This document shows positions 1 to 7,922 of a DNA stretch of 27,074 nucleotides, one piece after another. Below the pieces are notes generated by a model, which was not told the DNA's origin, made no database searches, and worked only from the letters and a program-made list of their open reading frames with translations. Origin of the DNA: a virus. The stretch lies in IMG/VR virus record IMGVR_UViG_3300005099_000044, positions 1 through 27,074 of that record, one strand, 5' to 3'. The position numbers and the translations under genes were made by a program. Numbering within the stretch: position 1 is the stretch's first letter; every line of letters starts with the position of its first letter.

Positions 1-937
1 ATGAAATCCTTCCTAATGGTCTTAATATAGATAAATATTTAAAAATAAAAACATTGCATAATGGAGGAGAACCGAGAACCCAGGGAGATATACGTCTTTC
101 CCAGGAATTTGCACTACCAAGAACCACGGTTAGGGCTTGGATATATCATAACAAGAAGCCATTTGGAATATATGAGCATGGTGATTATATTGAATTCCAT
201 TCTGCTAAAAAGGATTATAAGTTTAAGAGATATATTGAAGTTGATGAAGAATTGCTTAAATTATTTGGGTTATTTTTATCAGATGGTGCCATTCATAAAG
301 ATGGATATCAAATCTCATTCGCATTCGGGCCTAAAGAAAAATTTTTATCAGAAGAAGTAATAGACACAATTTATAATAAATTTGGTTTAAGACCACAATT
401 CAATGGCAAACACACCTTTGGTGTGAATTATGTTCGATATTGCAATCAAGTGAAGTGTTATGGTTATTTTTCAGAAGTATTTTTGGTTTATGTGATGCAC
501 ATACGAAAAAGATACCTTCTTGGATTTTTTGGATTAATCCCAAAAAGCAGAAGGCTTTAGTAGACGGGTTTCTAGCAGGTGATGGAAGTATTTCAAATGG
601 AATCTGCTCTCTAGTCACTGTTAGTAGAGAATTAGCCGAAGGTTTACAGTTTTTACTATTAAGAAATGGAATTTTATCAGGAATTTATAAACATGAATAT
701 GATCCAGAAAGCAGAATATCAATAAAAGGCTGTCCTTATCAAATCAAGGGATGTGGATATTTTTATCAGGTCAGATACACTGAAAAGAAAAAACAATTTG
801 GTCATGGTTATGTTTATAACAACATGGCAATTTTAAGAATAAAAGGAATAGAAGAAGTAAAAAATAATGACAGTGTTTTTGCGTTGAAAGTAAAAGATGA
901 TGAGACTTATTACAGTTCATATTTAATGAACCATAAT
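1..937 (+). mobile_element. Intein with LAGLIDADG homing endonuclease (left end outside window)
   Basis: The frame is open from base 3. A helix-turn-helix-like stretch (around 84-150, ending PRTTVRAWI) is followed by a first LAGLIDADG helix, LFGLFLSDGAI, at 261-293, and a second, LVDGFLAGDGSI, at 557-592; both keep the acidic residue. The C-terminal splicing block reads VFALKV, then six residues of DDETYY type, and ends MNHN just before Cys+1 at 938, matching the block F and block G (HN|C) pattern of inteins. The N-terminal splicing blocks are not in the window. The two LAGLIDADG halves are in different frames. The best join is a missing base near 441-446, which gives YC-x-SSEVLWLFFRSIFG, a typical inter-motif sequence of this endonuclease family. 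Confidence 0.85.
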
Positions 938-1339
938 TGTTCGCATATCCTTGAACATATCAAAAATTATGAACAACTAATGTGTGAAACATACAGAGTC
1001 TTGAAAATTGGCGGTAGATTGATAATCAAAGTGCCCTATGCATTCTGTCGTGCAGCGATTGCAGATCCTACTCATGTAAGACAATTTGTACCTGAATCAT
1101 TCTTTCATTTCTTACCAGAAAATCTGGGGCCAGTAGCTAATCCCAAGTTTTGGGGCACATTTAAGATTATAGATTTAGAAGTGATTAAGCATGATAGGCC
1201 AGAGATAGATCGTGGGGAGGTCGGGGCCTACCTGACTGAAATATATTGTGAAATGGAGAAAATCCCTAAACAAAAACCTCTTAAACCAAACTGGACCATA
1301 AGACAGGAAAATGAGCAAAGGCAAAGCAATCATATTTAG
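1..1339 (+). CDS. SAM-dependent methyltransferase (C-terminal part) interrupted by an intein; partial, frameshifted
   Basis: The host protein (extein) resumes at the Cys codon at 938 and runs to the stop at 1337-1339. Right after the junction it reads CSHILEHI, then an R-V-L-K-x-G-G-R-L segment and VPY, the usual order in class I SAM methyltransferases of the Methyltransf_11 type (acidic LEH loop followed by LxPGG). The AdoMet-binding N-terminal half is to the left of the window. Nucleotides 1-937 are intein. The reading frame is broken inside the intein near 441-446 (frame 3 before, frame 2 after), so as sequenced no full-length precursor can be made. The last 29 bases overlap the glycosyltransferase gene, which suggests joint expression and a role in modifying surface sugars. 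The substrate cannot be told from the sequence. Confidence 0.8.
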
Positions 1340-2336
1340 AGGTTATAAGGCAATAGGAGATGCACTTTACACTTCTCCTTTGCCTAGACTTATGAAAGAA
1401 GATGGATATGAGCAAGTAGATGTAGCATGCTGGGAATCAAACCAGCAAGTGTTTTGGAATAATCCTTATGTAGATAACATTAGGGTATTTCCAGATGATC
1501 TAAGCGAAGAGGAATTTGAGCATTACTATAATGAATGGCACAAAGAGTATGATGTGATTGTAGATTTGAGATATACAATAGAAAGCAAGTATCTCTTTCG
1601 CACAGATGCTCCTTTGCCTTCTTTAGAGGAGAGAAGAAAGAAAAATAGGGGAGTCAATTATTACAAAGAGACAATGAGAGTTGCAGGCTATAAATTGGAT
1701 AAAGGTAGACCTGAATTGTATCTTTCTGAAGAAGAAGAAAAGATACTTCAAGACTTCAAGAAAGAAAATCCAAAATTTGTAATTTGGCAGTTGTATGGTT
1801 CATCCAATGCGAAACAACTTGTTCGTGCTCCTTTATGGATAACTGAGATTATGAAAAGAGTGCCTGATTGCAAGCATTACTTAGTAGGTCATGCTCATTT
1901 CAGCACAAAGAGATTGTTTGGTTCAGATAAAGTTAAATGCATGGCAGGTGTTTGGGGCCTGAGAACATCCATGCTTATGTGCAAATATGCAAACTTAGTT
2001 GTCGGGCCAGAATCTGCAATAACCAATGCTTCGGGTGCTTTTGATACGCCTAAATTTATAATGTATTCAGGCACTTTGCCAGAGAATCTAGGCGGAGATT
2101 TCGAAAACCATTATGGCTTTTGTCCTAAGTGTGAATGTTATCCTTGCTACAAAATAAGCATAAGCCCAAAAGAAGTTTGGAATTTAAAGAAGAGAAGACT
2201 TGCTTATGCAAATATGGAAGAGTGCAGGGTGAAAGACCCTTTTGATTGTTACAGATATTTAGGTTTTAAATGCACTTTAAGCCTTCCAGAACAAGAAATT
2301 ATAGAGAAGGCTGTGGATATTTTAAAACACAGTTAG
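1311..2336 (+). CDS. Glycosyltransferase family 9 (heptosyltransferase-like)
   Basis: This is a 341-aa protein. Near the N-terminus GYKAIGDALYTSPLP matches the GDxLxxTP loop of ADP-heptose:LPS heptosyltransferases (GT9), and near residue 240 GPESAITNASGAFDTP matches the GPxSGxxHxA nucleotide-sugar binding motif, here with Asn in place of the usual His. The length agrees with GT9. A Cys cluster (CPKCECYPC, residues 271-279) and further Cys near the C-terminus (EEC, DCY, KC) may bind a metal or form disulfides. The gene starts inside the end of the methyltransferase gene, so the two probably act together. Family membership is fairly safe. Whether it modifies the host envelope or the virion is inference. 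Confidence 0.8.
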   Translation: MSKGKAIIFRGYKAIGDALYTSPLPRLMKEDGYEQVDVACWESNQQVFWNNPYVDNIRVFPDDLSEEEFEHYYNEWHKEYDVIVDLRYTIESKYLFRTDAPLPSLEERRKKNRGVNYYKETMRVAGYKLDKGRPELYLSEEEEKILQDFKKENPKFVIWQLYGSSNAKQLVRAPLWITEIMKRVPDCKHYLVGHAHFSTKRLFGSDKVKCMAGVWGLRTSMLMCKYANLVVGPESAITNASGAFDTPKFIMYSGTLPENLGGDFENHYGFCPKCECYPCYKISISPKEVWNLKKRRLAYANMEECRVKDPFDCYRYLGFKCTLSLPEQEIIEKAVDILKHS

Positions 2337-2345
2337 GAGGCAAAA

Positions 2346-2651
2346 ATGATAATAGGAGTTTCAATAGAGGAATATGAGGCTTATGATAAGGAAACAATTA
2401 CTATAGGCTCAACAGCAGTTGGATTTACAAGTAGCAAAATTTCAAACTGTAAAATTGCTTTTTGCACCCTTGACCCAGACGGTGGAGCTATAAGATTTTG
2501 GATTGACGGTTCTACTCCTACTTCTACCTCAGGCCATTATGTTGCACCAGGAGAGAATATCACGATTGCAGGGCCCAATAATATAAGCAACTTCAAAGCA
2601 GTAAAGGCGGGTGCAAGTGATGGAATACTGCAAGTAACTTACAAGAAATAA
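2346..2651 (+). CDS. Small phage structural module protein (paralogue of the C-terminal half of the 19305-19952 product)
   Basis: This is a 101-aa protein with a strong GGAGG site at 2336-2340 and an ATG at 2346. From AYDKETI to the C-terminus it aligns without gaps to the C-terminal 90 residues of the product of 19305-19952; a hand count gives about 63 of 90 identical, including CKIAFCTLDP, GGAIRFW and DGSTPTST. The composition (Gly, Thr, Ser, alternating hydrophobics) suggests a compact beta-sandwich. No known family is recognised. The fused copy sits in a distal tail protein, so a role as a tail-surface or decoration domain is the best inference. Confidence 0.75.
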   Translation: MIIGVSIEEYEAYDKETITIGSTAVGFTSSKISNCKIAFCTLDPDGGAIRFWIDGSTPTSTSGHYVAPGENITIAGPNNISNFKAVKAGASDGILQVTYKK

Positions 2652-2662
2652 GGAGGAATGCT

Positions 2663-3253
2663 ATGATTTCAGGTAGCAAGATTGGATTCTCAAACATAGT
2701 CCTTGCCTTGCAAAAAGTAAGCGATAAATATCCTTGGGGAGATGACTTTGATTACTTATTAATGCTTAATCCTTCTCCTTCAGATTTAGATGGTGATAGT
2801 ACCTTAGATTATGAAGAGAAAACTGGAATCACAGACACAACTGAGGCTGAACAGATTGATAAGACTTTTGTCTTTGCAGATCTAGAGCATTATGATATTT
2901 TGCCTACAAAGGGTGGATATGTCAGAGCAGTAGCTCAAGCAGGTATTGCTAGGACGGGTTCAACAGATGGCAATGTTTACTTAACCAAGATTACCTTTGA
3001 TCTAGGTTATGTGGACTCTAGCGGCAACTTTACATCCAAATCCAGTGCAACTGCAACAACTAATTTCAACACAAACTCCACAAGTTATGACCTCTGTAGC
3101 GGGCAGGCATGGCTCAGTTATGATTTTGACATTCCTAGTGGCTATAAATTGGCCCTGCGGGTAAGACTCTATGGCTACATCGCTACGACAGAAAGCGGCA
3201 AAATGAAGCTGTGTTGTGGCAGAGGAAGTTATGACAGCTACTTAGAGTTTTAA
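2663..3253 (+). CDS. Hypothetical beta-rich structural protein with a calcium-loop-like motif
   Basis: This is a 196-aa protein with an AGGAGG site at 2651-2656 and an ATG at 2663. Residues around 37-50 read PSDLDGDSTLDYEEK, a DxDGDxxxDxxE pattern like the calcium loops of thrombospondin type 3 or dockerin repeats. The rest is Ser/Thr/Gly/Tyr-rich with strand-like alternation, and the C-terminus has two adjacent Cys (LCCGRG). No family is recognised. It lies between the stand-alone module gene and a coiled-coil gene, just ahead of the tailspike, so a virion or adhesion role is plausible but unproven. Confidence 0.65.
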   Translation: MISGSKIGFSNIVLALQKVSDKYPWGDDFDYLLMLNPSPSDLDGDSTLDYEEKTGITDTTEAEQIDKTFVFADLEHYDILPTKGGYVRAVAQAGIARTGSTDGNVYLTKITFDLGYVDSSGNFTSKSSATATTNFNTNSTSYDLCSGQAWLSYDFDIPSGYKLALRVRLYGYIATTESGKMKLCCGRGSYDSYLEF

Positions 3254-3256
3254 GCT

Positions 3257-3514
3257 ATGGGTACGATGACCAAAAGAATTAAAAAGAAACTAACAATCAA
3301 AGATGTTGTAGAAAGGCTGATTAAACTTGAAGAAGAGGTTGGCAAAATCAAGCATGAAGTAATGAAGATGACAGAGCAAGAATTGAATACCAGGACGGAG
3401 CAGTTGCAAGACTTACTAGCAGAGATAACAGCTCTGGTTGCCTTGTTCAAAGAAAAGGGCTTTGTTACTCAAGATGAGATAAACGAATGGCTAAGGAGAA
3501 AGAAAAATGGCTAA
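3257..3514 (+). CDS. Small coiled-coil protein
   Basis: This is an 85-aa protein, strongly helical and charged. It has heptad-like spacing from about residue 14 to 65 (IKDVVERLIKLEEEV and onward), and a C-terminus FVTQDEINEWLRRKK that looks like a short helical capping motif. The ATG at 3257 lacks a clear Shine-Dalgarno; an in-frame ATG at 3266 is an alternative. The end overlaps the tailspike start by 8 bases. Short coiled-coil proteins just ahead of fiber or spike genes may act in oligomerisation or assembly, but no specific function can be given. Confidence 0.65.
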   Translation: MGTMTKRIKKKLTIKDVVERLIKLEEEVGKIKHEVMKMTEQELNTRTEQLQDLLAEITALVALFKEKGFVTQDEINEWLRRKKNG

Positions 3515-5264
3515 CTATTATGTAGATGCAACTTTGGGCGACGATAGCAATCCAGGCACAATAACACAACCTTGGAAAACGATAAGCAAAGTGAATTCTT
3601 CTTCTTTTAGCCCAGGGGATAATATATATTTTAAACGAGGAGAAGTTTGGCGAGAGCAATTAACCGTTCCATCTTCTGGTTCAGACGGCAATCCTATTAC
3701 TTTTGGAGCTTACGGAAGCGGCAATAAGCCTGTTATCTCAGCTTTGGAGGAAGTGCCTAGTGAAGACTGGTCTGGCCCAAATGAAAATGGTGAATACACT
3801 TACTCGACTACAACTACTTGCGTGGTATTTGCGGAAGATGGGGAATTTATACCTGAAGGTGTAGCAGGCAATCTTTCTCCTGGAGAATGGGACTATGATT
3901 CGGATACTGATACTTTATATTATAAACCTAGTTCAGGGACCCCTTCAGACCATGTAACCGAAAGAGGAGAAAGAACCCGTGCTATTTTAATAAGTGGAAA
4001 AAGTTATGTTACCTTGGTAAACCTTAACCCAGTGGGCAACAATCATCCGCAGGCATATAGAAACTGTGTTGATGTTATAGGCACTGGAAGCAATATTATA
4101 GTTGATAATTGCTTGATTAAGATAGCTTACGTCTGTGGTATTCGGTTTGACTTAGATATATCAGACTCACGAATTAGCAATACAGAAGTAACCCAATGCA
4201 CTGGCAGAGGTATCTGGATACGAGGTTCAAACTCAGTAGTTAGAAACTGTCATGTGCATCATATTGGGCAAGGGAATCTTATAGATAGCCATGATAGAGA
4301 AGGAATTAGTGTCGGCGGTAGTAATAATATTGTGGAGTTATGTACTGTCCATGATTGTGGCCATCCTTCTGCTGGGGATGAAGGGTCTGGATGGGGTATT
4401 TTGCTTTACGGTGGCACAGGAAACAATACCGTGCAATATAACACTGTCTATAATATAGACCATATTGGAATAGGTATCTTTCAATCAAATGATAAGGTTT
4501 ATTACAATGTAATTTACAACTGTGGGATTAAAGCAACGGCGGATGGGGGATATTTTGGAGGAATTCGAGTAAAAGGAAACTTATCTGGCATAGAAATCTA
4601 TAATAATGTCGTATATAAGTGTGATGATAACATATCTACTGCTAACAAACATTATGGAGCTGGTATTTTGATCTTTGCTGCCGCAGATGAAACTCTCAGT
4701 TTGACTCTAAAGAACAATATTGTAGCATTTAATGAAACAAATTATGATTTAGTTGTCAGGGAAATGGCAGAAACAGCACAGATAAATCTGACTTCTGATT
4801 ATAATTGTTTTTATCGTCCCGATGGTGCAAAATTTCATTATGATGGCTCAGAAAAGACTTTTTCTGAGTACCAATCCGCCTCTGGCCAAGATAGTCACTC
4901 TATATGCCTAGACCCCGCTTTCGTTGACCCAGACAACGGAGACTTTCACCTCAAAGTCGGCTCTCCTTGCATAGACGCAGGGACAGATGTTGGCCTTGAT
5001 AGAGACTTTGATTATAATCCTGTTCCTTGGGGAGCAGGTGTTGATATTGGGGCGTTTGAGCTAACTAGAAGAATAACTGTACTGAAATTGTCCCATCGTC
5101 CAAAGGACTGCCGAAGCGGCAAATGGACTGACCTTAGCCGCTTTGGAAACCACGGAATACCTCACGGCGGGGCGAGGCCAGTAATGATTGCCCCAAGGGT
5201 ATGGGGTTTGAGTTTGATGGAGATGATAGTACTTACTTGGATTGTGGAGAAGATAAGAGCTTGA
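3507..5264 (+). CDS. Right-handed beta-helix tailspike / pectate-lyase-fold protein (0-frame product)
   Basis: This is a 585-aa product. The N-terminus ANYYVDATLGDDSNPGT followed by QPWKTISKVNS and SPGDNIYFKRGE is the characteristic opening of secreted or phage beta-helix proteins (DUF1565/pectate-lyase superfamily). Residues from about 170 to 440 show repeated N-x-V-x-x-N and G-I-x-I rungs. A closing segment, SPCIDAGTD followed by DIGAFE, is typical of the end of this fold. After that come DLSRFGNHG and GGARPV, the first strands of a LamG-like domain whose remainder lies in the -1 frame. In the 0 frame only about 18 unrelated residues follow GVW before the stop at 5262-5264. The start is supported by AAGGAG at 3493-3498. 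Likely role: polysaccharide binding or cleavage at the host surface. Confidence 0.8.
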   Translation: MANYYVDATLGDDSNPGTITQPWKTISKVNSSSFSPGDNIYFKRGEVWREQLTVPSSGSDGNPITFGAYGSGNKPVISALEEVPSEDWSGPNENGEYTYSTTTTCVVFAEDGEFIPEGVAGNLSPGEWDYDSDTDTLYYKPSSGTPSDHVTERGERTRAILISGKSYVTLVNLNPVGNNHPQAYRNCVDVIGTGSNIIVDNCLIKIAYVCGIRFDLDISDSRISNTEVTQCTGRGIWIRGSNSVVRNCHVHHIGQGNLIDSHDREGISVGGSNNIVELCTVHDCGHPSAGDEGSGWGILLYGGTGNNTVQYNTVYNIDHIGIGIFQSNDKVYYNVIYNCGIKATADGGYFGGIRVKGNLSGIEIYNNVVYKCDDNISTANKHYGAGILIFAAADETLSLTLKNNIVAFNETNYDLVVREMAETAQINLTSDYNCFYRPDGAKFHYDGSEKTFSEYQSASGQDSHSICLDPAFVDPDNGDFHLKVGSPCIDAGTDVGLDRDFDYNPVPWGAGVDIGAFELTRRITVLKLSHRPKDCRSGKWTDLSRFGNHGIPHGGARPVMIAPRVWGLSLMEMIVLTWIVEKIRA

Positions 5265-5809
5265 AAATTTCTAATCAAATTACGTTAGGAGCGTGGATAT
5301 TGGCCCAAATAGAAAATTCAGGAAAACATATAATAATTAAATATAGACCTAGCTATAATGAAGGTGACTATGATTTGAAAATTGGACAATTTGTTCTCTA
5401 TGTTGATAATTTAGGCTATCCCGATGGTTTTAAAAAACTTACCTTTACTCCGATTTATCATAAGTGGGTTTATGAAATTGCAGTATATGATGGACAATAC
5501 ATGAGAGCGTATTTAAATGGTGATGAAGTAGCGAATTTAAATATTGGTTCACACACTATTGATACTAGAAGCAGTAAACTATTTATTGGCTCAAATGCTT
5601 ATCATACTCATAAACATCCTTTTAAAGGCATCATCGCCGAGCCAGTTGTTGCGAATACAGCTTGGTCTCAAGACGAAGTCCGTGAAATCATGTATCGCTC
5701 CGATTTATATAGAACGCTCCGAGGACTGCCAAGGAGCTTCATACAAGTACCTAGGAATTTTAGGACTTGGAGAAAGACAGAAGGAGGAATTTATACAAAA
5801 GCAATATGA
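5201..5809 (+). CDS. LamG-like C-terminal domain of the tailspike in the -1 frame (frameshifted extension or sequencing break)
   Basis: This frame encodes GFEFDGDDSTYLDCGED, ITLGAWI, KWVYEIAVYDG, MRAYLNGDEV, SKLFIGSNA and FKGIIAEPVV, the ordered strands of a Laminin_G_3/concanavalin-like domain that usually binds carbohydrate. Its first strands (DLSRFGNHG, GGARPV) are in the upstream frame, so the domain is split across the shift and is not an independent gene. The join needs a -1 shift at 5204-5210 or one more base in the GGGGTTT run. The joined product would be about 767 aa. The stop at 5807-5809 overlaps the ATG of the next gene (ATGA). Confidence 0.7.
   Translation: MGFEFDGDDSTYLDCGEDKSLKISNQITLGAWILAQIENSGKHIIIKYRPSYNEGDYDLKIGQFVLYVDNLGYPDGFKKLTFTPIYHKWVYEIAVYDGQYMRAYLNGDEVANLNIGSHTIDTRSSKLFIGSNAYHTHKHPFKGIIAEPVVANTAWSQDEVREIMYRSDLYRTLRGLPRSFIQVPRNFRTWRKTEGGIYTKAI
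5204..5210 (+). promoter_or_regulatory. Candidate -1 frameshift slippery heptamer G GGT TTG
   Basis: In the tailspike 0 frame the codons are TGG GGT TTG. Bases 5204-5210 are GGGTTTG, a perfect X-XXY-YYZ heptamer in the correct phase. A -1 slip leads straight into the LamG frame. No strong downstream stem is obvious by eye. A homopolymer error in GGGGTTT would look the same, so this is a candidate only. Confidence 0.45.
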
Positions 5810-6345
5810 CAAGAATATTAGCTAAATTAGAAAATATAAGCAGAGTTTTAGAACAAATCAAAGCAGATATTAAAAATCGCATTATGCAAGCAGGACAGAA
5901 AAGCACAGAAAGCATAACCCAATCTGCAATGGATTTAATGAAAGAACATGCACCCATTGCTTTTGGGGCATTAAAAGACTCCATAGGAAAGAAACTTGTA
6001 TATGGATACCCTGTAATGTATGGTATAAGTGCAACAGGCTTAAAGAGACCTTCTGTAGGATATGCAGAAGCAGTTGAATATGGAGTAAAAGCAAGTGCTT
6101 ATGGATATACAAAACACGGAAGACATTATGAAGGCGTGCCTCCTTGGGACAGAGGTTCAAGACTATATGAATGGGTAAGACTAAGAGGTCTTGCTCCTTT
6201 CTTATCAACCTCTGCAAGAATAGCTAGAAAAATAGGAGAAAAAGGGATACCTGCAAAGCACTTTGTGAAAAAATCCCATTCCGTTTTGGTTGGGCTTGTG
6301 CCAGATATTGTAAAGAGAGTTTTCGATAAGCACCTACATTCTTAA
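5806..6345 (+). CDS. HK97 gp10-like tail completion / head-tail joining protein
   Basis: The product is about 179 aa. The chosen ATG at 5806 overlaps the upstream TGA (ATGA), a sign of translational coupling; an upstream in-frame TTG at 5767 has no ribosome binding site. The order of features fits the HK97-gp10 family: an N-terminal helical part, the A-P-I-A-F-G-A-L-K-D-S segment (the APvdTGaLrdSi motif of the family), YAEAVEYG (the family's AxyvEfGt), and a C-terminal PAKHFVKKSH segment (the PRPFlrpA counterpart). Its place directly before the tail terminator and tube genes supports the call. Confidence 0.8.
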   Translation: MTRILAKLENISRVLEQIKADIKNRIMQAGQKSTESITQSAMDLMKEHAPIAFGALKDSIGKKLVYGYPVMYGISATGLKRPSVGYAEAVEYGVKASAYGYTKHGRHYEGVPPWDRGSRLYEWVRLRGLAPFLSTSARIARKIGEKGIPAKHFVKKSHSVLVGLVPDIVKRVFDKHLHS

Positions 6346-6354
6346 GATAAAGCA

Positions 6355-6804
6355 ATGAGTTTAAGCACAATTAGAAGCGAAATTAAGACAATTCTAGAAG
6401 GCATAAGTGGGATAGGCAAGGTGTATGATTATCTGCGATGGGATACAAGAGATTGGAAGGGATTTTTCAACTTGTTTAAATCCAATGGCACATATCATGG
6501 CTGGATGATTACAAGGACAAGCACAACAGAGGACAGAAGATTTGAAACAGACCATAATTTAAGGACTTATACTTTTAAGATAGTAGGCTTTTACCCTTTG
6601 AATGATGCAAAAGCAACAGAAAAGACATTTCAAGACTTAATAGAGACGATATGCACAACATTTAGAACGAATTACAATTTAAATGGGAAATGTTTGGATT
6701 CAGACCCACCAGAAGTAAGTGTTGTAGAAAATAGAATGTTTGGTTCTATTGTTGCACATTATGCAGAGATTATACTCAGAGTAAGAGAAAGAATTACATT
6801 GTAA
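6355..6804 (+). CDS. Tail terminator / minor tail protein U-like
   Basis: This is a 149-aa protein. It starts with a helix (STIRSEIKTILEGI), followed by IGKVYDYLRW. A central HNLRTYTFKIVGFYPL strand pair is the usual core of tail-terminator proteins, and the C-terminal beta strand AHYAEIILRVRERI is typical. Position supports the call: it lies between the gp10-like protein and the tail tube, the standard siphophage order. Direct motif evidence is modest because the family diverges widely. Confidence 0.7.
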   Translation: MSLSTIRSEIKTILEGISGIGKVYDYLRWDTRDWKGFFNLFKSNGTYHGWMITRTSTTEDRRFETDHNLRTYTFKIVGFYPLNDAKATEKTFQDLIETICTTFRTNYNLNGKCLDSDPPEVSVVENRMFGSIVAHYAEIILRVRERITL

Positions 6805-6816
6805 AGGAGGCTTGAA

Positions 6817-6948
6817 ATGGGTAAAATGAAATTTCAAAGCAGAGCAGGCGGACATTACTCTCCTGCTCCATCCAAGCCTAAAGCAAAGATTAAAGCAAAG
6901 AAAGAAGTCAAAGCAAAGAAAGAAACAAAGGAAGGAGGTGACAAATAA
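6817..6948 (+). CDS. 43-aa Lys-rich small protein upstream of the tail tube gene
   Basis: AGGAGG at 6805-6810 precedes an ATG at 6817. The 43 codons end in TAA at 6946-6948, which overlaps the ATG of the tail tube gene (TAATG). The product starts MGKMKFQSRAGGHYSP and then has three K-A-K-type repeats (KAKIKAKKE, KAKKETKE), so it is strongly basic and probably disordered. The good binding site and coupled stop/start argue that it is translated. Function is unknown; it could also serve as a leader peptide that sets tube-protein translation. Confidence 0.6.
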   Translation: MGKMKFQSRAGGHYSPAPSKPKAKIKAKKEVKAKKETKEGGDK

Positions 6949-7922
6949 TGTCCTTATTAACAAGAAGAAGTGTTGTATTGGCAAAGATTGAGAGCAATTA
7001 TGGAACGGATGCAAGCCCAGGAACAGCGGATGCTATTCTTTGTACTGCTCCTAGTGTGACTCCTTCAGGTGACTTGCTCACAAGGGATTTTGTAAGGAGC
7101 TCTATCTCACCCTATCCTCATGTTATCGGTGCTAAGACAGTAGAGGTTACATTTGATACTGAGATTAAGGGTTCAGGTACAAACTCAAGCACTTCTACAA
7201 GTGACATTATTCCTGAAATAGGAGTCTTATTCAGAGCATGTGGATTAAGTGAAAGCGTGACTTATGGCTCTACTTCAGGTACTCCCACTACTTATTCAGA
7301 TTTAACTGCTTCTTATCAGCCTATTTCTACAAACTTTGAGAGTGCTACTCTCTATGTCTATTTTGATGGTGTATTGCATAAAGTTGTAGGTTGCAGAGGT
7401 ACTGCTGTATTAACACTTGATGCGGGTGCATTTCCTAGAATTAGCTGGACATTTAGAGGACTATATCAGGATGTTGTAGATGCCAGCTTGGTGACAGGAG
7501 AATATGACGATACTCAGCCACCTATTGTTGAATCCTTGAACTTGCAACTCGATTCTTTCTCCCCTAAAGTGCAGTCAATTACTCTTGACTTGGCAAATAC
7601 TCTTACTGAGATTAGAGATGTCAATTCAAGTGAAGCTATGCGTGAAATCACGATTACAAACAGAGATGCAAATGGAAGAATCAATCCTGAGATGGAACTT
7701 GTTGCTACTTATGACTTCTTTGGGATTTGGAAAAATGCAACAAAGAAATCTCTAAGCTGTACCATTGGAAGCGCAGGTGGAAATAAGATTATAATCTCTT
7801 GTCCTACAATTCAGGAGAATAGTTTGGCTTATGCAGATAGAGACGGTATTAGGGCACTGGATATTCCTATCAAGTTAGCAAGTGAGAGTGGAGATAATGA
7901 GATAACAATTAAATTTGTATAA
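6948..7922 (+). CDS. Major tail tube protein
   Basis: This is a 324-aa protein. The opening LTRRSVVLAKIESNYGTDASPG matches the start of many siphophage tail tube proteins. The body shows the tube pattern: VEVTFDTEIKGSGT, the PEIGVLFRACG helix, ATLYVYFDGVLHKVVGCRGT, and SWTFRGLYQ. It is followed by a second similar half with PPIVESLNLQL and SITLDLANT, then YDFFGIWKN. Inference: a double-layer tube subunit that polymerises into the tail tube around the tape measure. AGGAGGTG at 6932-6939 is the strongest ribosome binding site in this part, fitting high expression. Confidence 0.9.
   Translation: MSLLTRRSVVLAKIESNYGTDASPGTADAILCTAPSVTPSGDLLTRDFVRSSISPYPHVIGAKTVEVTFDTEIKGSGTNSSTSTSDIIPEIGVLFRACGLSESVTYGSTSGTPTTYSDLTASYQPISTNFESATLYVYFDGVLHKVVGCRGTAVLTLDAGAFPRISWTFRGLYQDVVDASLVTGEYDDTQPPIVESLNLQLDSFSPKVQSITLDLANTLTEIRDVNSSEAMREITITNRDANGRINPEMELVATYDFFGIWKNATKKSLSCTIGSAGGNKIIISCPTIQENSLAYADRDGIRALDIPIKLASESGDNEITIKFV

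Noticed and set aside
54-560. A separate 168-aa gene at the left end.
   Set aside because: The frame is open to the window edge and contains half of a LAGLIDADG intein; its end after about 446 is out-of-frame readthrough following the frameshift.
440-937. A free-standing homing endonuclease gene that starts at 440.
   Set aside because: It has the second LAGLIDADG and the splicing end joined in frame to the methyltransferase, so it is intein sequence and not a gene with its own start.
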